This document shows, piece after piece, positions 25,976 through 34,810 of a stretch of 64,000 nt of DNA. Positions within the stretch are counted from its first letter, which is position 1, and every line of letters starts with the position of its first letter. The stretch spans positions 124,001-188,000 of the forward strand of contig JNKJ01000003.1 of assembly GCA_000702025.1 (NCBI GenBank). Direction: 5' to 3'. The notes below the pieces were generated by a model. That model was given only the letters and a program-made list of their open reading frames with translations, was not told the origin of the DNA and made no database searches. Source of the DNA: Blautia schinkii DSM 10518. Lineage in GTDB: Bacteria; Bacillota; Clostridia; Lachnospirales; Lachnospiraceae. The position numbers and the translations under genes were made by a program.

Positions 25976-27334
25976 ATGAAGATAATAATTGTCGGGTGCG
26001 GAAAAGTCGGTCGTACCCTAGCAGAGCAATTGCAAGAAGAGGATATCGACCTAACCCTGATCGATACCGTCGCGGAAAAGATCAACGTGATTTCTGAAAA
26101 CGTGGATGCCATGGGCATTGTAGGAAATGGCGCCAGCATCAACACCTTGATGGAGGCAGGTATTGAGACCGCTGATATTTTAATCGCTGTCACAGCTTCC
26201 GACGAGCTGAACCTTCTGTGTTGTCTGATTGCACAGAAAACAGGACACTGCCAGACCATCGCCAGAGTCCGTAATCCAATCTACAGCAAAGAAATTGGAT
26301 TCATAAAAAAACGTCTGGGTGTTTCGATGATCATCAATCCCGAGTTTGCTGCCGCCCAGGAGATTTCCAGGCTGCTGCGGTTCCCGTCAGCGATTAAAAT
26401 CGACACCTTCGCCAGAGGGCGCGTGGAAATGCTCAAATTCAAGGTAATGCCGGAGTTTGGTCTGGACGGGATGAGCATTTCAAGAATTACGGAAACCTTC
26501 CGCTGTGACATTCTCTTCTGTGCCATAGAAAATAAAAACTCAATCTCCATCCCTGGCGGTGACCACATTATCCATGACGGAGATTTGGTATCCATGCTGG
26601 CTACCCCGCAGAATGCGGCTTCGTTTTTCAGCAAGATTGGTCTTAAAACGAACCAGGTAAAAAATACCATTATGGTAGGCGGCGGTACTATATCATTTTA
26701 TCTCGCCCTAGCATTACTGGACATGAAAATCGATGTAAAAATCATAGAAAAAGACAAGGTACGCTGTGAGGTGCTCAGTGATCTGCTTCCAAACGCCACA
26801 ATCATCAACGGCGACGGTACAGACCGTTCACTCCTTTTGGAAGAAGGACTGCCGCAGGCTGAGTCCTTTATTTCACTCACTAACATGGATGAAGAAAACG
26901 TGTTCCTGGCGCTTTTTGCCAAGACGATCTCCTCCGCCAAGCTGGTAGCCAAGGTAAACCGTCTCGCCTTTGATGATGTGATTGACAACCTTGACATCGG
27001 CAGTGTCATTTATCCGAAATACATTACGGCGGACTATATTCTGCAGTATGTGCGTGCAATGCAGAACAGCATCGGAAGCAATGTGGAAACTCTGTACCAT
27101 ATCCTGGACAATCAGGCCGAGGCACTGGAATTTGCCATCCACGAGAACTCACCGGTCATCGGAATCCCGTTGTCAGATCTGAACCTTAAGAAGAATCTTT
27201 TGGTATGCTGTTTGATCCGTCACGGCAAGGTACGTATTCCCAGAGGCCAGGATACCATTCAGGTAGGCGATACCGTGATCATTGTCACCACCAATAAAGG
27301 ACTTCGTGACATCAGAGACATATTGGAGAATTAA
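25976..27334 (+). CDS. trkA: Trk potassium uptake regulatory subunit TrkA
   Basis: The 452-residue protein has two tandem RCK units, each an NAD-binding Rossmann fold followed by a TrkA-C domain. The first dinucleotide motif is IVGCGKVGRTL (residues 4-14) and the second MVGGGTISFYL (around 230). TrkA forms a cytoplasmic ring that gates the TrkH channel in response to nucleotides. The gene starts at an ATG behind GGAGGA and is followed 12 bp later by trkH, so the two form an operon. Confidence 0.95.
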   Translation: MKIIIVGCGKVGRTLAEQLQEEDIDLTLIDTVAEKINVISENVDAMGIVGNGASINTLMEAGIETADILIAVTASDELNLLCCLIAQKTGHCQTIARVRNPIYSKEIGFIKKRLGVSMIINPEFAAAQEISRLLRFPSAIKIDTFARGRVEMLKFKVMPEFGLDGMSISRITETFRCDILFCAIENKNSISIPGGDHIIHDGDLVSMLATPQNAASFFSKIGLKTNQVKNTIMVGGGTISFYLALALLDMKIDVKIIEKDKVRCEVLSDLLPNATIINGDGTDRSLLLEEGLPQAESFISLTNMDEENVFLALFAKTISSAKLVAKVNRLAFDDVIDNLDIGSVIYPKYITADYILQYVRAMQNSIGSNVETLYHILDNQAEALEFAIHENSPVIGIPLSDLNLKKNLLVCCLIRHGKVRIPRGQDTIQVGDTVIIVTTNKGLRDIRDILEN

Positions 27335-27346
27335 AGGAGACTGGTC

Positions 27347-28786
27347 ATGAATTATTCCATTATTACCTATATTATCGGATGGATTCTAAAATTAGAGGCC
27401 GCTTTTATGGTACTTCCGTGTATTACGGCTGTGATTTACCAGGAGGAAGCCGGCTTCGCGTTTGTAATCACCATGGCACTGTGTCTGCTGGCAGGGATAC
27501 CCCTCACGGCGAAGAAGCCGAACAACAAGGTTTTTTACACAAAGGAAGGCTTTGTCACGGTTGCACTGAGCTGGATCGTGCTTAGTATCGGCGGTGCTCT
27601 GCCCTTTATGCTGAGCAGAAGTATTCCCAATCCGATTGATGCTCTTTTTGAGACCGTATCCGGTTTTACCACTACCGGAGCCAGTATCCTGACGAATGTG
27701 GAGGCGCTGCCCCACTGCATGCTGTTTTGGAGAAGCTTTACCCACTGGATAGGCGGTATGGGCGTGCTGGTATTTATTCTCTGCCTGCTTCCCCTTACCG
27801 GAGGCTATCACATGAACCTGATGAAGGCAGAAAGCCCGGGTCCGTCTGTGAGCAAGCTTGTTCCCAAGGTGCAGTCCACCGCAAAAATTCTTTACGGTAT
27901 TTATTTTGGACTTACACTTTTGGAGATCATCCTTCTGCTTATAGGAAAAATGCCGCTTTTCGATACGCTTTGTACAGCTTTCGGAACAGCAGGTACCGGT
28001 GGATTCGGCGTGCGCAACTCGAGCATCGCAGACTACAGCACATATCTGCAGGTGGTTATCACCATATTTATGATTTTATTTGGTGTAAACTTTAACATAT
28101 ATTTCCTGCTTCTGACTAAAAAAGCCGCCCAGGCGTTCCGGTCAGAAGAGCTTCGTTATTACTTAGGAATCATTGCGGTTTCCATCCTGGTCATCACCTT
28201 TAATGTCCGCCATATGTTCGGCAGTATCGGTACCGCACTGCAGCAGGCATCCTTCCAGGTGGGGTCCATCATCACCACGACCGGTTTTGCCACAACGGAT
28301 TTCAATCAATGGCCTGTGGTATCGCGAACGATTCTGGTCATGCTGATGTTCGTGGGTGCGTGCGCCGGCAGTACAGGCGGTGGTGTGAAGGTTTCTCGTT
28401 TTGTGATTCTGTGTAAAACTGTGAGCAAGGAGCTGCATATATTTTTACATCCCAACGCCGTCAAGAAGGTTAAAATGGACCAAAAGTCCATTCCTCATGA
28501 GGTGGTACGCTCCACCAATATTTTTATGATTGTGTATGTATTGATTTTTTCACTGTCTGTTCTTTTGATTGGTTTTAACAATTTTGATCTGACTACCAAT
28601 TTTACGGCAGTGGCCGCAACACTTAACAACATCGGACCCGGTCTTGAATTGGTTGGTCCGACCCAGAATTTCGCCTTGTTTTCCGGGTTTTCCAAGTGTG
28701 TATTGATATTTGATATGCTGGCTGGCAGACTGGAAATCTTCCCTCTGCTGCTGCTGTTCGTAAAGGATACCTGGAAGAAATTTTAA
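27347..28786 (+). CDS. trkH: Trk/Ktr potassium channel subunit TrkH
   Basis: This 479-residue membrane protein has four M-P-M repeats. The selectivity loops are recognisable (GFTTTGASI, AGTGGFG, TTTGFAT, NNIGPGL), each with the key glycine. It forms the ion path for potassium and works with TrkA encoded just upstream (ribosome site AAAGGAGA). A strong terminator follows within 10 bp. Confidence 0.95.
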   Translation: MNYSIITYIIGWILKLEAAFMVLPCITAVIYQEEAGFAFVITMALCLLAGIPLTAKKPNNKVFYTKEGFVTVALSWIVLSIGGALPFMLSRSIPNPIDALFETVSGFTTTGASILTNVEALPHCMLFWRSFTHWIGGMGVLVFILCLLPLTGGYHMNLMKAESPGPSVSKLVPKVQSTAKILYGIYFGLTLLEIILLLIGKMPLFDTLCTAFGTAGTGGFGVRNSSIADYSTYLQVVITIFMILFGVNFNIYFLLLTKKAAQAFRSEELRYYLGIIAVSILVITFNVRHMFGSIGTALQQASFQVGSIITTTGFATTDFNQWPVVSRTILVMLMFVGACAGSTGGGVKVSRFVILCKTVSKELHIFLHPNAVKKVKMDQKSIPHEVVRSTNIFMIVYVLIFSLSVLLIGFNNFDLTTNFTAVAATLNNIGPGLELVGPTQNFALFSGFSKCVLIFDMLAGRLEIFPLLLLFVKDTWKKF

Positions 28787-28795
28787 CTAAATTGA

Positions 28796-28834
28796 GGACC
28801 TGCTGTTTATGTTGAAACAGCAGGTCCTTTTTTA
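28796..28834 (+). terminator. terminator of trkA-trkH
   Basis: A perfect 13-bp stem (GGACCTGCTGTTT at 28796-28808, AAACAGCAGGTCC at 28815-28827) with a 6-nt loop is followed by seven Ts. Confidence 0.95.
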
Positions 28835-28952
28835 TAAAAGTTGGTTTATAAAAGTTCGTATAAATCTCCTCATTTCACAAATACTATAAGTGCGCATATT
28901 CATGCCATAGCTAATATACTCATAAACGTTTGCAGAAAAGGAGGCTTTACTC

Positions 28953-29111
28953 ATGAAAGAAAAAGAAACCCCAAAGGATTCTCCGGCAAAAAACACTGCC
29001 CCAATGATACCCAGTGCGTTTCCTGACGAAATCCCCTTTACACGTACAGATACGGCAACAGATGTAATACCTGACGAAGTACCCAGACGCGACGGCCCGG
29101 GCGGAGAATAA
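28953..29111 (+). CDS. small acidic protein of 52 residues
   Basis: A 52-codon frame starts at ATG 28953, 10 nt after AAAGGAGG, and ends at TAA 29109-29111. The product is proline- and acid-rich and hydrophilic (KEKETPKDSPAK at the N-terminus, DEVPRRDGPGGE at the C-terminus), with PDE(I/V)P repeated twice. It has no membrane segment and no domain I recognise. The strong ribosome site and codon pattern argue that it is translated. It lies alone between the trk terminator and the leftward radical SAM gene. Confidence 0.65.
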   Translation: MKEKETPKDSPAKNTAPMIPSAFPDEIPFTRTDTATDVIPDEVPRRDGPGGE

Positions 29112-29347
29112 TAACTGCTATAAAGTTAATAGTGAAATCATTTCTTCACATTTTTTTCAAATACTTATCACATACATTTCACATTTGGCATTTATAGTAT
29201 AGACCATAGAAAGCATTAAGACTTTCTTAATTAAATATTTTTCTTTTTCATACGCGCCGGTACGAAAGTACCGGCCTCCTTCCATTTATGGGACATTTAC
29301 AGATTACGATGTCTGCAATCCGAAGAAATATCGGTTTCGTGTCCAAT
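29112..29347. other. intergenic region with GAAA-tetraloop hairpin
   Basis: An 8-bp perfect hairpin with a GAAA loop (GCCGGTAC-GAAA-GTACCGGC, 29256-29275) lies about 70 bp past the stop of the radical SAM gene. It has no T run on either strand, so it is at best an imperfect terminator. The rest is AT-rich and featureless. Confidence 0.5.
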
Positions 29348-30262
29348 TTATAAGCCTTCATAATCAAACGCTGGTATAAAACTTTCCCTGGCAGTGTCCC
29401 CGTCCTGAAAAAATCCATTATTAATTCCCATTTCCACTGCTGCCTGCAGGACTTTGTCATACTCACGCTTAGTAATCGTACGATTAAGCTCCGGGTATTG
29501 GTCGTCCTCATGTATGGGAGTAAACTGGCTCATAATACTCACATAGATTTGATCGCCGTAAGTCTGATGCAGATACTCCAAAATCCTGATTGAATTTTTC
29601 GTGTGCCCCGGAAGGATTAAATGACGTACAATCGTACCTTTTTCTATATATCCGTCCTCGTCAAAACGGCATTCTCCGGTCTGGCGCACCATTTCTGCTA
29701 TCGCCGCCATTGCCGTTTCCGGGTAATCAGCCGCTGATGAGAACTTCTTCGCTAATTCCGCTTCCATATATTTGAAATCAGGAAGATATACATCCACCCA
29801 GCCCTCCAGCAGACGCAGCGTACTTACCGCTTCGTAACCGCTGGAATTATAAACCACCGGCAGTGTGAGTCCATGTTTCCTGGCACATTCCAGTGCTGAA
29901 ATAATCTGAGGCACATAGTGGGCCGCTGTAACAAGGTTGATATTTGCAGCGCCCTTGCTCTCCAGCTCTGTAAAGATATCCGCAAGTCTCTGTACACTGA
30001 TTTCTCTTCCGCTGTCTCCGATGGCAATCTCCCGATTCTGACAGTAACGGCAGCGAAGCCCGCAGCCACTGAAAAACACAGTCCCGGAACCTTTGCTTCC
30101 TGAAATGCATGGTTCCTCCCACATATGCAAAGCGGCACGGGCAGCACGAAGTGTGCCGTCCATACCGCAGATTCCATGCTGTCCCTTCAAACGGCCGGCA
30201 TGGCATTTTCTCGGGCAAAGCGTACAGTCTGATAAAAAGGAGACTATTTGCTGCTCTGTCAT
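29348..30262 (-). CDS. radical SAM protein, PflA-like
   Basis: The 304-residue protein has an N-terminal four-cysteine cluster (DCTLCPRKC...GICGM, residues about 12-34) and then a radical SAM CX3CX2C motif (SGCGLRCRYCQN, around 66-77). This is the layout of the PflA-like proteins often annotated as pyruvate formate-lyase activating enzyme homologs. Such proteins cleave S-adenosylmethionine with a 4Fe-4S cluster. No glycyl-radical enzyme is encoded nearby, so the substrate is unknown. The start has a GGAGAG site. It follows the DUF134-NifX gene at a distance of 58 bp on the same strand and may share its transcript. Confidence 0.88.
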   Translation of the reverse strand: MTEQQIVSFLSDCTLCPRKCHAGRLKGQHGICGMDGTLRAARAALHMWEEPCISGSKGSGTVFFSGCGLRCRYCQNREIAIGDSGREISVQRLADIFTELESKGAANINLVTAAHYVPQIISALECARKHGLTLPVVYNSSGYEAVSTLRLLEGWVDVYLPDFKYMEAELAKKFSSAADYPETAMAAIAEMVRQTGECRFDEDGYIEKGTIVRHLILPGHTKNSIRILEYLHQTYGDQIYVSIMSQFTPIHEDDQYPELNRTITKREYDKVLQAAVEMGINNGFFQDGDTARESFIPAFDYEGL

Positions 30263-30320
30263 CTCTCTCCAATCCGGCGGCCTGTATCCGTCCGCCTATG
30301 GCTATGCATTGTTATTACTA

Positions 30321-31082
30321 TCAATGTCCGCCGCAGCTATGGCCGTGATTTCCACAGCTATGACCGTCGCCGTGGCTGCCACAGTCATGGTCCTCGCCGT
30401 GGTGATGGCTGCATACGGTGTCCGGGTTATAGTTCAGGCTTCCGGCAAGATAAGAGTTCACCTGAGCATCAGCATCTCCGCTTGCGCCGGGGAACAACTG
30501 AATCCCTGCTTCTGCCAGGGCATTTCTTGCTCCTCCGCCAATACCGCCGCAGATCAGAGTATCCACTCCCTGTGCTTTCAGAAATCCAGCCAATGCTCCG
30601 TGTCCGCTTCCGTTGGTGTCAACTACTTCTGTATCGATAATCTTACCGTCCTCTACCTGATAAACCTTAAACTGCTCCGTGTGTCCGAAATGCTGGAATA
30701 CCTGTCCGTTTTCATAAGTTACTGCGATTTTCATAGTAAAATCCCCTTTCCTGTCACTCTCGATTTGATTTCTGTCTGACTGCGATATACCCGGGCTGAT
30801 GTCGTAATTACCACCCTCTATACGGAGCCGGGACGCCTCTACCAGATAACGTGCAAGCTTCTTTCTGGCTTCCACATACATGGTCTGTACTGTGGCCCGC
30901 CCCACTTCCATCTGTCCGGCACATTCCTCCTGCGTCAGGCCCATGTAATCAATAAGACGGATTGTCTCATACTCCTCAACCGTCATGATAATCTCATGAT
31001 TACCTTCTGTACGGTTACCGGCATAATAGCTGGTACATATGGGCATCCGGCAGACTCTCTTCGCTTTGCTCGGTCTTGGCAT
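30321..31082 (-). CDS. DUF134 HTH fused to NifX/NifB-type cofactor-binding domain
   Basis: This 253-residue fusion protein begins with DUF134 (PRPSKAKRVCRMPICTSYYA) followed by a sigma-like helix-turn-helix (MGLTQEECAGQMEVGRATVQ). A NifX/dinitrogenase iron-molybdenum cofactor domain follows from about residue 117 (MKIAVTYENGQVFQHFGHTE...). The last 30 residues are rich in His and Cys (SHHHGEDHDCGSHGDGHSC). Family knowledge links this domain to Fe-S or Mo cluster handling even in organisms without nitrogenase. The His/Cys tail suggests metal binding. It may regulate itself or the radical SAM gene downstream in response to metal or clusters. Confidence 0.88.
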   Translation of the reverse strand: MPRPSKAKRVCRMPICTSYYAGNRTEGNHEIIMTVEEYETIRLIDYMGLTQEECAGQMEVGRATVQTMYVEARKKLARYLVEASRLRIEGGNYDISPGISQSDRNQIESDRKGDFTMKIAVTYENGQVFQHFGHTEQFKVYQVEDGKIIDTEVVDTNGSGHGALAGFLKAQGVDTLICGGIGGGARNALAEAGIQLFPGASGDADAQVNSYLAGSLNYNPDTVCSHHHGEDHDCGSHGDGHSCGNHGHSCGGH

Positions 31083-31199
31083 CCTCTCACCTCCGTTTTT
31101 ATTGGCATATGCTAATTATTAGTATAGCATGTTATTTGCATATGTCAATAACTAAATTTGTTACACAATACTTATCACAGGCATTTAAGAGACTAAGGG

Positions 31200-31901
31200 C
31201 TAATCTATCGGGAACTCATCCCAAATCCTCTGTAATTCATCCACCAAAAAGGCCGGGTTTTCTGCCGTCATTGCACTGCTCATAATGCAAGCGCCTGCAG
31301 CTCCGCTCTCCCTCACCATTTTGAGATTTTCAGAGTTGATTCCGCCAATGGCATACACCGGGATATCCACTGCGTTTACCACCTGGCTTAGAAAGTCTGT
31401 TCCCCGGCCCGGTATCCCTTTCTTACAGTCTGTGGGAAAAATATGCCCCGCAGTCACATAATCAGCCCCCAGGGCCTGCGCCTCAAGAGCCTCCTCCACG
31501 CTGTGTACAGATGCTCCCAGGTTTTCAAACCGCTTTGAGGAATGTTTCCTTTTCCACCCTCGCAGATCATTTATAGAAAGATGCAGGGACCGGGCCATAA
31601 GCTCGATGGCAATTTCTCCATGCGTATGAAGCGTGCCTTCAGCTCCGTTTTCCCTGCAAATATGCAGAAATTCCTCCGCCAGTTCTCTGTATGCAGCCAG
31701 GGATAAATCTTTTTCTCTCAGAATCACCCGAAGAAAACCTGCCTCGGCAACCTTCCTCAACTGTTCCATAAAAGGGACTATACACAGAGCACGATTCGTC
31801 ACACAGATAATACCGGGCGGATTCTTTACCGAACCGCATTTTTCCTGCCCACACTTGGCCTGCCCGCACTTGGCCTGCCCGCACTTTTCTTTCTCACACA
31901 T
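31200..31901 (-). CDS. second thiamin-phosphate synthase-like protein (ThiE/TenI) with Cys-rich repeat
   Basis: This 233-residue TIM barrel of the ThiE/TenI family (IICVTNRALC at the start of the fold, DYVTAGHIFPTDCKKG, PVYAIGGINSENL) is the last gene of the thiamin operon and overlaps the thiH stop by 8 bp. Operons with two ThiE-like proteins usually contain one synthase and one TenI-type thiazole tautomerase; this copy is the better candidate for the tautomerase. Ahead of the normal fold is a 28-residue extension made of KCGQA repeats (four cysteines with a spacing of five), encoded by a 15-bp tandem repeat. No such extension is typical. It could bind metal or be a neutral expansion. Confidence 0.85.
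   Translation of the reverse strand: MCEKEKCGQAKCGQAKCGQEKCGSVKNPPGIICVTNRALCIVPFMEQLRKVAEAGFLRVILREKDLSLAAYRELAEEFLHICRENGAEGTLHTHGEIAIELMARSLHLSINDLRGWKRKHSSKRFENLGASVHSVEEALEAQALGADYVTAGHIFPTDCKKGIPGRGTDFLSQVVNAVDIPVYAIGGINSENLKMVRESGAAGACIMSSAMTAENPAFLVDELQRIWDEFPID
31832..31891. repeat. 15-bp tandem repeat at the 5' end of the ThiE/TenI gene
   Basis: Four units of 15 bp (GCCCGCACTTGGCCT and close variants) run from 31832 to 31891. In the coding direction they encode KCGQA, KCGQA, KCGQE and KCGSV. Confidence 0.85.
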
Positions 31902-33051
31902 AAATATAATCGCTCATCACAGGCTGCAGGCCCGCATCAATGATTGCATGGTATACCTGGGACACACTCCTATTATCCTCAATTTCAAACTGCTCGTCTC
32001 CCTTTGCCTCCTCCTGGGCATGACCGCCGATTCCCACATCCACTCCGGCAGAGATTTTCGTTGCGGCGATTTTTATGATATGATCGCGGAACCTTGCTCC
32101 CTCACGGCTGGAAATCGTAATGGCCGCAAACGGCATAAAAATACGGTAGGCACAGATAATCTGCAGAAGCTGAGGCTCATGTACATCCCGTGGATTGATT
32201 TTGTCATTATTGATGATTGGACGAAGCCGCGGGCAGGAAAACGCGATTTCCGCATGCGGATACTTGCGCTGCAGTAAATATGCGTGCATTCCCGTAGCAA
32301 ACGCATCCCTTCGAAAATCATCCAGTCCAAGAAGAGCCGCAAAACCTACACCACGGATTCCACCCTTTACTGCGCGTTCCTGTGTATAGAATCTATATGG
32401 AAAAATACGTTTATTGCCGCCAAGATGCAGTGTCTCATATTTATCGGGATTATAAGTCTCCTGAAACACAGTCACAAAATCGGCACCACAGTCATGGAGG
32501 TACGCATAATCCTCGCTGTTCATCGGATAAACCTCTAATCCGATTACCTTAAAATATTTTTTGGCAATCCTGCATGCTTCGCCAATGTACTTTACATCGG
32601 ACATCTTAGGGCTCTCACCTGTAAGCAGAAGGATTTCCTCTAAGCCTGTGGCAGCAATTGCCTGCATTTCTTTTTCAATCTCCTCCGCGTTAAGACGTGC
32701 GCGGTGAATTTTGTTATGGCAGTTAAAGCCGCAGTAGATACAGTAATTCTCGCAATAGTTTGCAATGTACAACGGGGTAAACATATAAACAGAATTGCCG
32801 AAATGCTTCCTTGTCTCTTCCCGGGCACGAAGAGCGATTTCCTCCAGCAGAGGCAGCGCCGCAGGAGAAAGCAGCGCGGCAAAATCCTCCGGCAGAAGGG
32901 TGTCCTTTAAAAGCGCCTTCCGCACATCCGATTCTGTGTAGGTCTCAGGATGGAACCCCTCCAGGGCGCTCATCACCTGGTCCAGCATATCGGACTTTAA
33001 TATCTCCATTCCTTCCTGATATTCCATATGGCTGGTATTTCTGTTAATCAT
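31894..33051 (-). CDS. thiH: 2-iminoacetate synthase ThiH
   Basis: The 385-residue radical SAM enzyme cleaves tyrosine to dehydroglycine (2-iminoacetate) and p-cresol for thiazole formation in anaerobes. The cluster motif is NYCENYCIYCGFNCHN (CX3CX2C). The family signature continues with LLLTGESPKMSDVKYIGEA and the C-terminal ISSREGARFRDHI. It lies 11 bp downstream of thiG with an AGGAGG site. Use of ThiH rather than ThiO fits an anaerobe. Confidence 0.95.
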   Translation of the reverse strand: MINRNTSHMEYQEGMEILKSDMLDQVMSALEGFHPETYTESDVRKALLKDTLLPEDFAALLSPAALPLLEEIALRAREETRKHFGNSVYMFTPLYIANYCENYCIYCGFNCHNKIHRARLNAEEIEKEMQAIAATGLEEILLLTGESPKMSDVKYIGEACRIAKKYFKVIGLEVYPMNSEDYAYLHDCGADFVTVFQETYNPDKYETLHLGGNKRIFPYRFYTQERAVKGGIRGVGFAALLGLDDFRRDAFATGMHAYLLQRKYPHAEIAFSCPRLRPIINNDKINPRDVHEPQLLQIICAYRIFMPFAAITISSREGARFRDHIIKIAATKISAGVDVGIGGHAQEEAKGDEQFEIEDNRSVSQVYHAIIDAGLQPVMSDYIYV

Positions 33052-33062
33052 CTGCGCGCCTC

Positions 33063-33848
33063 CTATTCATGTAAAAAACCTGTGAGCGGCGAAGAGGGGG
33101 ATGCCCCCTTTTCCACGATACGACCCAGACCGGAAAGATAAGCCATGCGTCCGGCTTCAATCGCTTTTTTAAAGGCTTCTGCCATGACCGGGATGTCTCC
33201 GGCTGTAGCGATCGCGGTGTTTGCCATGACTGCAGCAGCTCCCATTTCCATAGCCTCGCACGCCTGAGAGGGACGTCCGATTCCCGCATCCACAATAACA
33301 GGCAGGTCAATCTCATCTATCAGAATTTTGATAAATTCCCTGGTGCAGATTCCTTTATTGGACCCTATGGGAGAACCAAGCGGCATGATGGAGGCAGCTC
33401 CCACATTCATCAGATCCCTGGCAACATTTAAGTCGGGGTACATATAAGGCATGACCACGAAGCCTTCCTTTGCCAGAATTTCCGTGGCCTTGATAGTCTC
33501 ATAGTTGTCCGGAAGCAGGTATTTACTGTCCCGCATCACTTCGATTTTTACAAAATCTCCACACCCGCATTCCCTGGAAAGTCTGGCTATGCGTACAGCT
33601 TCCTCTGCATTTCTCGCGCCTGAGGTGTTCGGAAGCAAAGTCACATTCTCCGGAATATAATCAAGAATATTTTCTGTTTCCGCCTGAGCGCGACGAAGTG
33701 CCAGGGTAATCATTTCTGCCCCCGCATTCTCCACCGCGGCCCGGATAAGCTTCAGGGAATATTTGCCTGAGCCTAAGATAAAGCGGGAATGAAATTCATG
33801 GCCGCCAAGTATCAGAACATCATCGTTTTTATTTACATTTTCCATCAT
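33063..33848 (-). CDS. thiG: thiazole synthase ThiG
   Basis: This 261-residue TIM barrel condenses deoxyxylulose phosphate, dehydroglycine and ThiS-thiocarboxylate into the thiazole phosphate. Typical segments are [36 protein letters not shown] (the lysine forms the Schiff base) and [21 protein letters not shown]. The start is the ATG at 33848 (two ATGs in tandem) behind AGGAGAA; a longer open frame to 33920 overlaps thiF and is not used. Confidence 0.95.
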   Translation of the reverse strand: MMENVNKNDDVLILGGHEFHSRFILGSGKYSLKLIRAAVENAGAEMITLALRRAQAETENILDYIPENVTLLPNTSGARNAEEAVRIARLSRECGCGDFVKIEVMRDSKYLLPDNYETIKATEILAKEGFVVMPYMYPDLNVARDLMNVGAASIMPLGSPIGSNKGICTREFIKILIDEIDLPVIVDAGIGRPSQACEAMEMGAAAVMANTAIATAGDIPVMAEAFKKAIEAGRMAYLSGLGRIVEKGASPSSPLTGFLHE

Positions 33849-33859
33849 TGTTTCTCCTC

Positions 33860-34555
33860 TTAAATTTCCTGTATCCCCAACAGCAGCCGAAACACCGTAA
33901 GCGCCTGATGGGCTGCACACAGTGCCACCCTGGGTTCTATAAGGCTTCCTACATTATCCACGTCACTTGCCCTGTCTCCGCACAGGTAAAAATCAGGCAT
34001 CACCTTTGTCGTGCGGATGGAATTACCAGACTCCATCCCTGCCATTCCCGAAGCCGCCACCAACGGTGTCCCCTTTAAACGCATCAGCACATTTTCCGTA
34101 AGCATAGCCTTCTCTTTGGCATGGTCAAAGGCCTCGCAGATTACCTGACAGTCACCAAACAATCTGCATATATTTTCCGGGGTCACTCTCTCAAAATATG
34201 TATCATAAGTTCCATAAGGATTGATTCTCTCTAATTCCATTGCGAGTGCCCTGGGCTTTTCCATTCCCACCTGATGTGCGGCGTACTGCTGGCGGTGAAG
34301 GTTCGTCACATCCACACGGTCAAAATCCACCAGCACAAGTCTGCCCACACCCAGGCGTGCAAGAGAAAACGCCACATGGGAGCCAAGGCCGCCAAGCCCT
34401 GCTATCCCTACTGTGGAACGGCTTAAGATTACCTGGTTTTCTTTCCCGTGTCTCCTGGCCAGCGCTTGCATAAAGCTATCTCTGTCCATCTCAGCATCTT
34501 CTGCAAAACTCTTCCTGTCCATCTCAGCACCTCCTGCAAAACTCTCCTTATCCAT
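33860..34555 (-). CDS. thiF: ThiS adenylyltransferase ThiF, with repeated N-terminus
   Basis: This E1-like enzyme adenylates the C-terminus of ThiS. The nucleotide motif [14 protein letters not shown] and [11 protein letters not shown] are clear. The native N-terminus appears to be [17 protein letters not shown] at 34489. Two further 33-bp copies of this start region lie ahead of it, giving in-frame ATGs at 34555, 34522 and 34489, each preceded by a purine-rich site. The first ATG follows the thiS stop by one base (TGA-G-ATG) and uses the GGAGG encoded by the thiS Gly-Gly end. I use 34555 as the start; any of the three could serve. Confidence 0.92.
   Translation of the reverse strand: MDKESFAGGAEMDRKSFAEDAEMDRDSFMQALARRHGKENQVILSRSTVGIAGLGGLGSHVAFSLARLGVGRLVLVDFDRVDVTNLHRQQYAAHQVGMEKPRALAMELERINPYGTYDTYFERVTPENICRLFGDCQVICEAFDHAKEKAMLTENVLMRLKGTPLVAASGMAGMESGNSIRTTKVMPDFYLCGDRASDVDNVGSLIEPRVALCAAHQALTVFRLLLGIQEI
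34490..34555. repeat. 33-bp tandem duplication of the thiF start region
   Basis: On the minus strand, two 33-bp units (34555-34523 and 34522-34490) begin ATGGATAAGGAGAGTTTTGC and ATGGACAGGAAGAGTTTTGC. They lie directly ahead of a third, partly diverged copy at the native thiF start (34489). Each unit ends in a GAG-ATG junction, so each duplication also copied a potential ribosome site. Confidence 0.88.
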
Positions 34556-34556
34556 C

Positions 34557-34754
34557 TCAGCCTCCACCCACAAAGCTCACAATTTCCAGTTTGTCATTGT
34601 CTGCGAGCTCCGTGCCGGCGAGCTCTGCTCTGGGAATGATTTCTCCGTTCTTCTCCACAGCCGTGCGGTCTGGACGGTATCCGAGCCGTCCCAAAAGCTC
34701 AAGTACGGTACAGGGCCCTGAGTATTGCATTTCTTTTCCATTTACGATAAGCAT
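34557..34754 (-). CDS. thiS: sulfur carrier protein ThiS
   Basis: The 65-residue ubiquitin-like protein ends in the required Gly-Gly (FVGGG), which ThiF adenylates and which then carries the thiocarboxylate sulfur. It starts MLIVNGKEM, as is typical. Its stop overlaps the ribosome site and start of thiF, so translation is coupled. Confidence 0.95.
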   Translation of the reverse strand: MLIVNGKEMQYSGPCTVLELLGRLGYRPDRTAVEKNGEIIPRAELAGTELADNDKLEIVSFVGGG

Positions 34755-34810
34755 CCGCCAGTTGTACCTCCGTTTCTGTTATTTTCTGATTCTATCTCTT
34801 AGGTGTTTTT

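Noticed and set aside
29256-29275. GAAA-loop hairpin as a terminator for the radical SAM gene
   Set aside because: No T run follows on either strand.
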